Source of the DNA: Actinoplanes sp. L3-i22
GTDB lineage: Bacteria; Actinomycetota; Actinomycetes; Mycobacteriales; Micromonosporaceae
Assembly (NCBI RefSeq): GCF_019704555.1
Contig: NZ_AP024745.1
Span: 1,670,001-1,734,000, forward strand
Reading direction: 5' to 3'
Length of the DNA: 64,000 bases
Positions 1-8,576 of this stretch are shown piece after piece. The position numbers and the translations under genes were made by a program. The notes under the pieces were generated by a model. That model saw nothing but the letters and a program-made list of their open reading frames with translations. It made no database searches and was not told where the DNA came from. Within the stretch, counting starts at the first letter, position 1; each line of letters opens with the position of its first letter.

Positions 1-1607
1 CGGCTGGGCATCCGGCCCAGCGAGCGCAGCCGTCCGGACTGCGCCTTGCGCATGCCTTCCAGCAGCTTGCGGGCCTCTCGCGCGTTACCGAAGTTGCGGT
101 CCCGTTCGATCTGCGAGAAGTGCTCGAACAGCGCTTCCTCCAGGCCCGGCGCGAACGCGTAGTCGTCGTTCTTGGCGATCCGGGTGGCGATCATCACCAA
201 CTCGTCGGGCCCGTAGTTCTCGAACTCGAGGGTCTTGGCGAACCGGGAGGCGAGACCGGAGTTGGCGTCCAGGAAGTCGAGCATCTCCTGGGTGTAGCCG
301 GCGACGATCACGGCGACCTGGTCGCGGTGGTCCTCCATGAGCTTGACCAGGGTGTCGATCGCCTCCTGGCCGAAGTCGGCGCTGGCGCCGCCGGCCCGGG
401 ACAGCGTGTACGCCTCGTCGATGAACAGCACGCCGCCCATCGCCTCCTCGAACACCGAGGTGGTCTTCTCCGCGGTGTGCCCGATGTACTGCCCGACCAG
501 GTCGCGCCGGGACACCTCGCGGAACCGCCCGTTCGGCAGCACGGCGAGCGCCTTGAGCAGCTGGCCGTAGATGCGGGCCACGGTGGTCTTACCGGTACCC
601 GGGGCGCCGGTGAAGATCAGGTGGTGGCTGGCCGCGCCGACCGACAGCCCGGCGCTGCGCCGCCACTCGTTCACCTGGATCTCGTCGATCAGGGCGCGGA
701 CCTCGTTCTTCACCCCGTCCAGGCCGATCATCTTGTCGAGCTCGCCGAGCAGCCGGTCGACCTCGACGGCGTCCTGCCCGGCGCCGGACTCGGTGATCCC
801 GGCCCGCGGCGCCGCGCCGCCCTCGGAGAGCGACACGGTGACCTGGGCCCGCGGGTCGATGTCCACCTTGGGCTCGGCGGTGCCCTCGACCCGGCACTGC
901 TCGACCGTCCCGGTGCAGCCGGCCCCGAACACGATGCCGGAGCCCGCGGTCTGGTGCACCCACGTCTCCCGGATCGTCGGGGAGCTGTTGTTGGCCACCA
1001 CGATGCCCGCGTCGCCGGTGCCGGAGACGTCACAGCTCTCGATCACCGGGCGGCCGGACTGGTAGACGTAGATCCCGCGGTAGCCGCACTCGGCGACCGT
1101 GGTGTTCCGGATCGCCGGGTCGGCGCCCAGCCGGACGATGATGCCGTCGTCGTTCACCCCGCGGATCTCGCAGGAGTCGACCGTGCCGCCGGCGTCCGAG
1201 AAGACCATCCCGTTCTGCCCGCGCAGCACGCGCACCTCGGCGGCGTCCACCGTGGACATGTCGGTGGCCTGCAGGCCCGCGCCGTACCCGGCGGAGAGAC
1301 GACACTTCCGGACGGTCAGCCGCGCGCTCGTCGCCGCGATCGCCGGATAGTCCCCGGAGGTCAGGTCCAGTCCCTCGACGGTCACCTCGCCGCTGAGCAC
1401 GGCCAGCGCCGGCCCCTCGAGGCCGGCCGCGTCGACCACGACGGTGCCCTCCTCGCCGGTGCCCCGCAGGGTGAGGCGGCGCCCGGTCAGCTCGATCCGC
1501 TCCCGATAGGTCCCGGGAGCGATGGTGATGACCGCGCCGTCCGGCGCCACCTCGAGCGCGTCACGGATCGTCGGATAGGTGCCGGGGACCGCGAGGGTGC
1601 TGGCCAC
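1..1607 (-). CDS. Right-handed beta-helix / CbxX-type AAA+ ATPase fusion (3' end outside window)
   Basis: The first 535 residues are visible; the C-terminus lies beyond base 1. Residues ~1-250 are repeated short beta-strand turns rich in Gly, Asn and Val with phrases such as IRNTTVAECGYRGIYVYQSG, typical of a parallel beta-helix (pectate-lyase-like or periplasmic-copper-binding type). A linker (~270-295) leads to an AAA+ module with Walker A GAPGTGKT at 334-341 and Walker B FIDEAY at 395-400, resembling the CbxX/CfqX/SpoVK group that also includes the EccA ATPases of type VII secretion. The GTG start follows AGGAG and lies 12 bases after the stop of the upstream membrane protein, so the two are probably co-transcribed. 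Substrate unknown; the beta-helix may recognise a polymer or partner protein. Confidence 0.85.
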   Translation of the reverse strand, partial: MASTLAVPGTYPTIRDALEVAPDGAVITIAPGTYRERIELTGRRLTLRGTGEEGTVVVDAAGLEGPALAVLSGEVTVEGLDLTSGDYPAIAATSARLTVRKCRLSAGYGAGLQATDMSTVDAAEVRVLRGQNGMVFSDAGGTVDSCEIRGVNDDGIIVRLGADPAIRNTTVAECGYRGIYVYQSGRPVIESCDVSGTGDAGIVVANNSSPTIRETWVHQTAGSGIVFGAGCTGTVEQCRVEGTAEPKVDIDPRAQVTVSLSEGGAAPRAGITESGAGQDAVEVDRLLGELDKMIGLDGVKNEVRALIDEIQVNEWRRSAGLSVGAASHHLIFTGAPGTGKTTVARIYGQLLKALAVLPNGRFREVSRRDLVGQYIGHTAEKTTSVFEEAMGGVLFIDEAYTLSRAGGASADFGQEAIDTLVKLMEDHRDQVAVIVAGYTQEMLDFLDANSGLASRFAKTLEFENYGPDELVMIATRIAKNDDYAFAPGLEEALFEHFSQIERDRNFGNAREARKLLEGMRKAQSGRLRSLGRMPS

Positions 1608-1619
1608 GGGAACTGCTCC

Positions 1620-3005
1620 TTATTGCGAGTACGTGCGGTCACGAAGGTTGCCGACGAGCTTCTTCACGTCGTCGGCCGCGGCGGCGGGGGCGGTCATCCG
1701 CACGACGATCTCCCGGTCCAGCAGACCCTCCGGAGTGGTCCGGAAGAAACCGACGTAGACCATGCCGTACTCCGGCTTGCCGTCGACCTGCGGGGTGTCG
1801 GCCCAGGAACGCAGCGAATTGCCGCTGATCCACCGTAGACCCCAGGCCTCCTCGCGCTGGCGCAGGGCGACCCGGGCGGCGTCGTCGCAGACCGCCGCGC
1901 AGGCGCGCACCGTGATGTCGCCGCCGGAGGTGAGCACGTCGCCCTGCCACGCGCCGCAGCGGTAGTGCACGGCGGCCGCGGCCTGCTCGGCCAGCGAGCA
2001 CGTCCAGGCGGCCGGCATCCGGAAGTCGAAGCCCAGGCCGGCCAGGCCCTTCACGTCCTGCACGCCGGCGCCGGTCGCGTCGAACGACGGCCAGCCGCCC
2101 GGCCACGCCCCGCCCGGGTCCGGGGCCAGCCCGGGCCGGCCCGGCGCCGCGGCCGGGAGCAGGAGCTGGGCGTCCGTGTACTTGACCGGGGTGGTCCCGG
2201 TCGACGGCGCCGGGTCGTCGCCGAGCCCGGTGCCGAGCGCCGTGCCGCCGGCCGCGCCGATCAGCAGGGCGACCAGGGCGACGATCACGACCAGGAGGCG
2301 GTCCGGGCGCGGGCCCTTGCCGATCTCCCGGTACGCCGTGGGGGTGCCGGAGACCGGGACCGCGGAGATCGGGGTGCCGAAGGCGGGCAGCCCGGACATC
2401 GGGTTCGCGGAGACCGGGTAGCCGGAGACCGGCTGGGCCGACACCGGGTGCGTCGACACCGGGTGCGCCGAGACCGGGTGGGCGGAGACGGGATGTGCGG
2501 AGACCGGGTGCGCCGAGACCGGATGGGCCGAGACGGCCGACACCGGGGCGGCGATCGACTGCGGGACGGCCTGGAAGGGGACCGTCGGTGGTTCGACCGG
2601 GGCGGGCGGGGCGGACTCCGTACGTACCGAATCGGATCTTTGCCGAAGGCCCGCATCGCCGGCGGCGGACAGCGGAGCCGGCGCCGAGCCGACCGGGCGC
2701 AGCTGCTGACCGAGGACCGTGAAGATCTCCGCGGCGCCGCCGCTGCCCTCCTCGTCCACGCAGGCGACCCAGGGGCGCTCGCCGGCATGATCGGAGCCGG
2801 CCACCGGCAACCGATCAGTCTCGGACTGGCCGAGCGCCTCGGCGGCCGCCGTGAAGGCGCCCCGCCATCGATCGTCGGCCGACGCCAGCTCGTTGAGCTG
2901 GGCGACCGTGACCGGCCGCCCCTGCGGGTCGACGCCGGACCAGACGTCACCGACATCGCAGCTCGACAGCTGACGCTCCAGGCGGTAAGGCCCAGCGGTT
3001 GGCAT
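1620..3005 (-). CDS. Membrane-anchored protein with degenerate kinase N-lobe and PVSA repeats
   Basis: 461 residues. The first ~100 resemble the N-lobe of a bacterial Ser/Thr kinase (YRLERQL then DVWSGVDPQGRPVTV), but the glycine loop is degraded, the VAxK lysine is missing and there is no catalytic lobe, so it reads as a pseudokinase remnant. A Pro-rich stretch at ~150-220 carries tandem HPVSA/QPVSG/YPVSA units, then one transmembrane helix at ~232-255 (VVIVALVALLIGAAGG) and an extracytoplasmic domain of ~200 residues containing several Cys (for example ACAAVCDDAA). The ATG is preceded by GGAG. It sits directly upstream of the beta-helix/AAA+ gene, suggesting a shared cell-envelope job. No specific family is recognised. 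Confidence 0.8.
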   Translation of the reverse strand: MPTAGPYRLERQLSSCDVGDVWSGVDPQGRPVTVAQLNELASADDRWRGAFTAAAEALGQSETDRLPVAGSDHAGERPWVACVDEEGSGGAAEIFTVLGQQLRPVGSAPAPLSAAGDAGLRQRSDSVRTESAPPAPVEPPTVPFQAVPQSIAAPVSAVSAHPVSAHPVSAHPVSAHPVSAHPVSTHPVSAQPVSGYPVSANPMSGLPAFGTPISAVPVSGTPTAYREIGKGPRPDRLLVVIVALVALLIGAAGGTALGTGLGDDPAPSTGTTPVKYTDAQLLLPAAAPGRPGLAPDPGGAWPGGWPSFDATGAGVQDVKGLAGLGFDFRMPAAWTCSLAEQAAAAVHYRCGAWQGDVLTSGGDITVRACAAVCDDAARVALRQREEAWGLRWISGNSLRSWADTPQVDGKPEYGMVYVGFFRTTPEGLLDREIVVRMTAPAAAADDVKKLVGNLRDRTYSQ

Positions 3006-3074
3006 CTCGTCTCCGTCTTCAGTTCGCGTCCCGATGGCGGGGGTGAGCCACCGGAGGGGGGTGGAAGCGCGAGC

Positions 3075-3764
3075 TTAGCGTGGGCGTTGCTGCCGGAACG
3101 CGCCCTTGCTCGGCCGCATGTTCTTCGGGATCGCGCCTTTCGGCATCTGCGGCCGGGCCATCAGCGCGCCCAGGCGCTTGTCCAGCGCGTTCACGTCCTT
3201 GCCGGTGAGGTTGCGGGGCAGCCGCAGCATCGTGCTGCGCAGCTTGCGGACCGGGAGCTGCCCCTCCTCGGAGCCGATCACGTAGTCGTAGAGCGGCGCG
3301 TTGCCGATCACCTTCGACAGGCGCTTGCGCTCCTGGCCGAGCAGGCCCTTGACCCGCTGCGGGTTGCCCTCGGCGAGCAGGATCACACCGGGCCGGCCGA
3401 TCACCACGTGCACCATGTCGAACTGGGTGGTCGAGCTGGCCGCCGGGCGGACCCGCCAGTCACCGCGCATGTTCTCCATCAGCGAGGCGGCGGCGCCGGG
3501 CTGGCCCTCCGCCACGTTCATCATCGCGGTGTTCGAGCGCAGGTTCAGCACGATCAGCACGGCGAGCAGGGTGACCAGCACGCCGACCGGGATCCATAGC
3601 AGGCCCAGGTTCAGTGCCGCGACCACGGTCAGTGCGACCGGGATCAGCACCGCCGCGACGACCAGCGGCACGAACCACTTGTCCTGTTTCGCGGTGAAAC
3701 TGAACACCTGGCCGATCTGCTTCAGGCGCTCGAAGAACGACACCTTCTCCTGGGGTTTTGCCAT
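3075..3764 (-). CDS. DUF4191 domain membrane protein
   Basis: 229 residues. Two adjacent hydrophobic helices (~30-75: FVPLVVAAVLIPVALTVVAA and LGLLWIPVGVLVTLLAVLIV) follow a short cytoplasmic start; the rest is soluble and ends in a basic tail. The pattern, including VIGRPGVILLAEG, fits the actinobacterial DUF4191 family. In M. tuberculosis the homologue lies immediately after lipA (from memory); here ~4.9 kb of regulator and repeat DNA separate it from lipA. Function unknown; proximity to lipA in relatives does not by itself prove a lipoate role. Confidence 0.88.
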   Translation of the reverse strand: MAKPQEKVSFFERLKQIGQVFSFTAKQDKWFVPLVVAAVLIPVALTVVAALNLGLLWIPVGVLVTLLAVLIVLNLRSNTAMMNVAEGQPGAAASLMENMRGDWRVRPAASSTTQFDMVHVVIGRPGVILLAEGNPQRVKGLLGQERKRLSKVIGNAPLYDYVIGSEEGQLPVRKLRSTMLRLPRNLTGKDVNALDKRLGALMARPQMPKGAIPKNMRPSKGAFRQQRPR

Positions 3765-3792
3765 AGCCGGAAAGTGTAGTCAGCCTCAGGTA

Positions 3793-3865
3793 CCTTACGG
3801 CGTCCCGGGCACCCGGGAACGCCTTCGTAAGGCAGTAGGGGCCGCCGATATCCGGCGGCGGCCCC
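3793..3865. other. Two adjacent hairpins between DUF4191 and the LuxR-regulator unit
   Basis: The first hairpin pairs CCTTACG (3793-3799) with CGTAAGG (3826-3832) and continues inward through GCGT/ACGC and CCCGGG/CCCGGG. The second pairs GGGGCCGCCG (3838-3847) with CGGCGGCCCC (3856-3865). Neither is followed by a convincing T-run on either strand. They lie upstream of divergent genes, so they could be 5' leader structures or factor-binding palindromes rather than terminators. Confidence 0.5.
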
Positions 3866-3940
3866 ATGCCGCCGGGCCGCCTTCGCGCGAAGAGTCGACG
3901 TCAGCGACGACGTTCGTCGACCCGTGAGGAGCGCGAAGAG

Positions 3941-4108
3941 ATGTTTCCCGAGATCAATCTGAGGCTGGCCCAGCAGCGTGCCGAGGAGCTGCGGCGCGAG
4001 GCGGAGGCGTACCGGCGGGCCCGCGAGGCGGCCGGTGGGCGGCGGCGGTCGCACTGGTTCCGCCGGGCCCCGGCGTGCCCGCCGATCGTCGTCTCCCGCC
4101 CGGCATGA
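3941..4108 (+). CDS. Small basic coiled-coil protein, possibly coupled to the LuxR regulator
   Basis: 55 residues, Arg/Glu-rich: the first ~35 form a likely amphipathic helix (LRLAQQRAEELRREAEAYRR), followed by a basic Trp-containing tail. The ATG is preceded by a GAGGAGCGCGAAGAG stretch. Its TGA overlaps an ATG of the following regulator as ATGA, suggesting translational coupling. No family recognised. The clear ribosome-binding site and the helical content argue that it is real; the Pro-rich last ten residues look less conserved-like. Confidence 0.5.
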   Translation: MFPEINLRLAQQRAEELRREAEAYRRAREAAGGRRRSHWFRRAPACPPIVVSRPA

Positions 4109-7100
4109 TCGGCCCGGATTTTTTGTCGGACCCGCATGGCATGCTCGATTTCATGACGGGGCGCGGGCACAGCGAGGTCCTGGTCGGACGGAGCGCCGAC
4201 CTGGCCACCCTGCACGACACGCTCCGCCGGGTCCGCGGGGGCGACCCGGCCGTGGTGCTGCTGGGCGGCGAGGCCGGCGTCGGCAAGACCCGCCTGGTCG
4301 AGGAGTTCACCCGGGCGCCGGTCGGCGAGCCGGTCCGGGTGCTCACCGGCCAGTGCCTGGAGCTGGGCGAGGAGGGCCTGCCCTTCGCGCCGTTCGCGGC
4401 GGCCCTGCGCGAGCTGGCCCGCGCCGAGGGGCCCGGGGTCTTCGAGGGGCGCGAGGCCGACTTCGCCCGGCTGCTGCCCGAGCTCGGCCCGCCCTCGGCG
4501 TTCGGCGAGGCCCACCGCGGCCTGCTCTTCGAGCTGGTCGGGGCGCTCTTCGCCCGGCTCGGCGCGGAGCGCCCGCTGGTCCTCGTCCTGGAGGACCTGC
4601 ACTGGGCCGACCGGTCCACCCGCGATCTGATCGGCTTCCTGGTCCGCTCGTCCCGCGCCCCGCGGATGCTGCTGCTGGCCACCTACCGCACCGACGAGCT
4701 GCACCGCGGCCACCCGCTGCGCCCGTTCGTCGCCGAGCTCGAGCGGGTCCGCGGCGTGCAGCGGCTGGAGATCGACCGCCTCGACCGGGAGGGCACCGCC
4801 GAGCTGCTCGGCCACCTGCTCGGCGCCGAGCCCGAGCCGCAGACGGTGGATTCGGTGAGCCGCCGCGCCCAGGGCGTCCCGTTCTTCATCGAGCAGCTCG
4901 CCGCCACCGCCGACCCGGCCTGCGCCGACATCCCGGAGACCCTGCGCGACCTGCTGCTCTCCCGGGTCGACCTGCTGCCCGAGCCGGCCCAGCGGATGCT
5001 GCGGGTCGCCGCGGTCGGCGGCACCCAGCTCGGGCACGAGCTGATCGCCCGGGTGGCCGGCGTCGACGAGGTGACCCTGGAGTCGGCGCTGCGCGTGGTG
5101 GTCGCCGCCCGGCTGATCGTCCTCGGCCCGGAGGGGAGCTTCGAGTTCCGCCACGCCCTGGTCCGCGAGGCGGTCCACGACGACCTGCTGCCCGGCGAGC
5201 ATGCCCGCCTGCACGCCCGCTACGCCGAGGCGATCGAGGCCGACCCGCGCCTGGTGCCGCCGGGCCGCGCGCACGCCGAGCTCGCCCACCACTGGCATGC
5301 CGCCAAAAACCATGCGAAAGCCCTGGTCACTGCGAAACTCGCGGCCGACGAGGCCTGCCGGCGATTTGCGTACGGGGAGAACGCGCGCCTCCTCGACCGC
5401 GTCCTCGAGCTGTGGGAGCAGGTGCCCGAGGCGGCCGAGCTGCTCGGCGCCAGTCATCTGGACCTGCTGGAGGAGACCGCGCTCGTCGCGATCGAGTCCG
5501 GCGAGATGCAGCGCGCCCTCAGCCTGACCCGGGCCGCCCTCGCCGACCTGGATGCCGAGGCCGAGCCGGTCCGCGCCGCCCGCCTGCTGGTCCGCCGGGC
5601 CAAGCTGGTCCGCAACGCCGGCAAGAGCGACGGCCTCACCGAGACCAAGGAGGCGTACCGGTTGCTGACCGGCGCCCCGGACAGCCCCGACCGCATCGAG
5701 CTCCTCGGCGACGTGGCCTACCTGTTCGCGAGCATGGACGGCGCCGAGGTCGAGCAGATCTGGGAACAGGTCCGCACCGCCGTCGACCAGCTCGGCGACG
5801 CCGCCCCGCAGGTCTACGCGGAGATCACCAAGGGTCAGGTCTGCACCGGCCGGATCCCGGCGCTGTCCGGCCTGCCGGTCCTGGCGGCCGCGGTCGCTCA
5901 AGCCCGCGCGTGCGGCGACGACCCGGCCCTGACCCGCGGCCTGGTCAACGTCTCCGACGTGCTGTTCGAGCTGGGCCGCTACGAGGAGTCCGCGGCCGCG
6001 GCCGCCGAGGGCGTGCCGCACGCGGCGCGCTACGGGGTCTCCCGCACGACCGGGGTGTATCTGCTGGCCAACCACGCCGAGGCGCTGATCGCCCTGGGCC
6101 GGTGGGACGAGGCCGACGCGCGCCTGGCCGAGGCCGCCCGGCACGACCCGCCCGGCCTGATGGCGCTGCCCTGGTTGCGGTTGCGGGCCCGGTTGCGGCT
6201 GGCCCGGGGTCATGCCCGGGCGGAGCATCTGCTGACCCGGGCGGTGGGGATGCTCGGCAAGCCGTATGTGCCGGGCGAGAAGAAGCTCTGGATGCTGGAG
6301 CTGCGGATCCTGGGGGCGCTCTCGGCGGGGGACATTCCGGGCGCGGTGGCGGCGGCGCGGGCGGCCCTGGCCGATCCGGTTCTGCTGGACCGGCCGCGCT
6401 ATGCGTGGCAGCTCTTGACGGCCGCCGCCCGAGCCACCACAACCTTCCGCGCCGCGAACCCGCACCTCGAAGCCCTCGCTTCAGCGATCCCCGCCCAGCG
6501 CACTGCCTCCGCGGCACCCGACGCCCTGACCGCCTCGTGCGGCCCGGCCGCGCTCAACGGTCTGGCCGCGTCGGGCGCCCTGACCGCGGCGGGCGGTCTG
6601 GCTGCATCGGGCGGCTCGGCCGCGTCCAACGGCCCGGCCTCAGGAGGCGGCTTTGCCGCGCTCAGCGATCCGTCTTTGAGGCGCGCGCCTGCTGCGGCGG
6701 GTGTTGGTGTCGGCGAGCCCGCTGGTGTTGGTGCTGATGGCGCGCGGGCTGGCAGCGCTGGTGGTGGTGGCGGGCGGGCTGGCAGTGCTGATGGCGCGCG
6801 GGCTGCCGGTGCTGGGGTTGGTGGCGCGTGGGCCGGTGGTTCGGGTGCTGGTGGTTGGGTGGGGCTGGGGCGGGAGGTTTCCGCGGAGGTGGTGGCGCAC
6901 CTCGTGGGGCGGATCCGGGGGATCGCCGAGCAGCTGCCGCGGCGGTACCCGGCTGAGCTGGCCGGCGCGGCCCAGGTCGAGGCCGAGTTGGACGGCGGTG
7001 CCGCCCGGTGGGACGCGGCGGTGGCCGCCTGGCGGGTCGACGGGCAGCCGTTCGAGCTGGCGTCGGCCCTGGTCCGGGCCGCCGAGGCGAACGCCGCCGA

Positions 7101-7473
7101 CCGCCCGGTCGCGGCCGCGGCCCTGACCGAGGCGGCCACGATCGCCACGGCGCTGGGCGCGATCCCGCTGGTCGAGGCTGCGGAGACGCTGGCCCGCCGG
7201 TTGGGGATCCGCCCCGGCGTGGGGATCCGCCCCGGGGTGGGGATCGGCCCCACCTCGGCGATTAGCCCGGCCGGCGGCCTGCTGACCGCCCGGGAGCGCG
7301 AGGTGCTGCAACTGGTCGCCGAGGGCCAGAGCAACGGCCAGATCGCCCAGCGCCTGTTCATCTCCCCGAAGACCGCGAGCGTCCACGTCTCCCGGATCAT
7401 CGCCAAGCTCGAGGTGACCAACCGCGTCGAGGCCGCCGCGGTCGCCCACCGCCTTGGCCTCCTCAACGCCTGA
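4105..7473 (+). CDS. LuxR-family ATPase transcriptional regulator (LAL type)
   Basis: About 1,122 residues. The N-terminal AAA ATPase has Walker A GGEAGVGKT at ~54-62 and Walker B region LVLVLEDLHWAD at 158-169. A long helical, TPR-like middle follows (to ~770), then an Ala/Gly/Ser-rich low-complexity stretch (~790-925), a further helical segment, a short GIRPGV repeat and a LuxR/GerE helix-turn-helix at ~1060-1122 (LTAREREVLQL...SPKTASVHVSRI). This is the large ATP-binding LuxR (MalT-like) architecture; the ligand is unknown. The ATG at 4105 overlaps the preceding stop; starts at 4141 or 4153 are equally possible because the conserved sequence begins near GHSEVLVGR. Confidence 0.9.
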   Translation: MIGPDFLSDPHGMLDFMTGRGHSEVLVGRSADLATLHDTLRRVRGGDPAVVLLGGEAGVGKTRLVEEFTRAPVGEPVRVLTGQCLELGEEGLPFAPFAAALRELARAEGPGVFEGREADFARLLPELGPPSAFGEAHRGLLFELVGALFARLGAERPLVLVLEDLHWADRSTRDLIGFLVRSSRAPRMLLLATYRTDELHRGHPLRPFVAELERVRGVQRLEIDRLDREGTAELLGHLLGAEPEPQTVDSVSRRAQGVPFFIEQLAATADPACADIPETLRDLLLSRVDLLPEPAQRMLRVAAVGGTQLGHELIARVAGVDEVTLESALRVVVAARLIVLGPEGSFEFRHALVREAVHDDLLPGEHARLHARYAEAIEADPRLVPPGRAHAELAHHWHAAKNHAKALVTAKLAADEACRRFAYGENARLLDRVLELWEQVPEAAELLGASHLDLLEETALVAIESGEMQRALSLTRAALADLDAEAEPVRAARLLVRRAKLVRNAGKSDGLTETKEAYRLLTGAPDSPDRIELLGDVAYLFASMDGAEVEQIWEQVRTAVDQLGDAAPQVYAEITKGQVCTGRIPALSGLPVLAAAVAQARACGDDPALTRGLVNVSDVLFELGRYEESAAAAAEGVPHAARYGVSRTTGVYLLANHAEALIALGRWDEADARLAEAARHDPPGLMALPWLRLRARLRLARGHARAEHLLTRAVGMLGKPYVPGEKKLWMLELRILGALSAGDIPGAVAAARAALADPVLLDRPRYAWQLLTAAARATTTFRAANPHLEALASAIPAQRTASAAPDALTASCGPAALNGLAASGALTAAGGLAASGGSAASNGPASGGGFAALSDPSLRRAPAAAGVGVGEPAGVGADGARAGSAGGGGGRAGSADGARAAGAGVGGAWAGGSGAGGWVGLGREVSAEVVAHLVGRIRGIAEQLPRRYPAELAGAAQVEAELDGGAARWDAAVAAWRVDGQPFELASALVRAAEANAADRPVAAAALTEAATIATALGAIPLVEAAETLARRLGIRPGVGIRPGVGIGPTSAISPAGGLLTAREREVLQLVAEGQSNGQIAQRLFISPKTASVHVSRIIAKLEVTNRVEAAAVAHRLGLLNA

Positions 7474-7550
7474 CCTCAAGCGCCCCCGGCGGACTGATCT
7501 TTCCGCGCTCGGGAGCGTGCGATCCAAAGCGATCGCGTCGACGACTCGCC

Positions 7551-7900
7551 CGGCAAGCAGCGGGCCGGCCCACGCGGCGGGTGGAAGGCGGCGGGTCGGT
7601 CCGCGCGGCGGGTCGCGGGTCGCGGCGGCGCCCCCAGGAGCGGCCGCGCGCGGCGGGTGGCGGGCCGGTCCCGCGCGGCGGGCGGCAAGCAGCGGGCCGA
7701 TCCGCGCGGCGGGTGGCAGGCGGCGGGTCGGTCCGCGCGGCGGGCGGCAAGCAGCGGGCCGATCCGCGCGGCGGGTGGAAGGCGGCGGGTCGGTCTGCGC
7801 GGCGGGTGGCGGGTCGCGGCGGGGCCCCAGGAGCAGCTGGCGCGGCGGGTGCGGGTCGGTCCGCGCGGCGGGCGGCAGACGGCAGGTGGCTGGCAGCGGG
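7551..7900. repeat. GC-rich degenerate tandem repeats, period about 62 bp
   Basis: The stretch is built from variants of a unit starting GGCAAGCAGCGGGCC and continuing through GCGGCGGGTGG and GGCGGGTCGGTC. Two nearly identical adjacent copies begin at ~7681 and ~7743 (spacing 62), an earlier copy begins at ~7551, and partial copies follow. Open frames across it are Arg/Gly/Ala-only and lack ribosome-binding sites, so I treat the 670-base gap between the LuxR regulator and the small membrane protein as non-coding. Confidence 0.7.
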
Positions 7901-8144
7901 CCGATCCGCGTGGCTGCGGGGTGTCCGATTTGGGTGGCGGCGGTTTCTTAGTTGCCGGGTGGGTGTCCGCGGTTGCGGGGTGGTGGCAATTCGCCGGGCT
8001 CAGCGCTCGGACGTCTCCGAAGGGCGCCGGCGCGGGCGGATGAAGGCTAATCCCGCCTGGTGGGTGCCCGATATGGCTGGCCGACCCAACAGCCTAGGGA
8101 GCCGTCATGCACGACACGTTCCGTTTGTCCCTTGGGGGCCGGTG

Positions 8145-8414
8145 ATGGACAGCGCCGTCGACGATGCTTACACGGTGGTCGAGGCGTTGTTCGGGCCGGA
8201 ATCCGGAATACCGTGGTGGGCCTGGCTCGCGCCGATCATCTTGATCTTCGCGAGATTGATGTACCCGCTGATGTTCCCCGAGGCGGCCGCGGCCGAGGCG
8301 GAGACCGATCGGCGGCTTGCCGAGTTCCGCCGGGAGCGCGACGGCAAGGGCAAGGACAAGGACAAAGGCAAGGAGAAGGACAGCGGAAAGAAAGGCAAAA
8401 AGGGCAAGAAGTGA
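8145..8414 (+). CDS. Small single-pass membrane protein with Lys-rich tail
   Basis: 89 residues: acidic start, one hydrophobic helix at ~23-45 (IPWWAWLAPIILIFARLMYPL), a short amphipathic helix and a C-terminal tail of alternating Lys, Gly and Asp/Glu. The ATG follows a GGGGG stretch by about six bases; an in-frame upstream start at 8041 would add ~35 residues but lacks a better ribosome-binding site. No family recognised. It is followed by a long inverted repeat that probably ends its transcript. Confidence 0.6.
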   Translation: MDSAVDDAYTVVEALFGPESGIPWWAWLAPIILIFARLMYPLMFPEAAAAEAETDRRLAEFRRERDGKGKDKDKGKEKDSGKKGKKGKK

Positions 8415-8422
8415 TGGCCGGC

Positions 8423-8478
8423 TGAAGGCCCGCAACCACCCCAGGCAACGGATGACCTGAGGCGGTTGCGGGCCTTCA
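8423..8478. terminator. Inverted repeat between small membrane protein and lipA
   Basis: TGAAGGCCCGCAACC (8423-8437) is the exact reverse complement of GGTTGCGGGCCTTCA (8464-8478), with a 26-base loop. There is no strong T-run, as is common for terminators in GC-rich actinobacteria. It lies nine bases after the stop at 8414 and faces lipA tail-to-tail, so it may serve both strands. Confidence 0.55.
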
Positions 8479-8543
8479 CTGTCTCCGCCGAACGACTGAC
8501 GCCGACCGCGACTCAAGAAACGCGGCTGGGCCGGAAATGCTGC

Positions 8544-8568
8544 GGCCCCGGTGGGTTGGACCGGGGCC
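8544..8568 (-). terminator. Possible lipA-side terminator hairpin
   Basis: GGCCCCGGT (8544-8552) pairs perfectly with ACCGGGGCC (8560-8568) across a 7-base loop. It lies ~107 bases past the lipA stop, beyond a tandem repeat. No T-run is visible on either side. Confidence 0.4.
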
Positions 8569-8576
8569 GGGCACTA

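Noticed and set aside
120..1838. Long open frame on the plus strand
   Set aside because: It is the antisense of the beta-helix/AAA+ gene; composition is Arg/Gly/His/Val-only and there are no motifs.
3901..6465. 854-residue minus-strand frame across the LuxR regulator
   Set aside because: Shadow frame caused by GC-biased third positions; the plus strand carries clear Walker and helix-turn-helix motifs.
7454..7951. Arg/Gly-rich frame in the 62-bp repeats
   Set aside because: Pure repeat translation starting inside the regulator gene.
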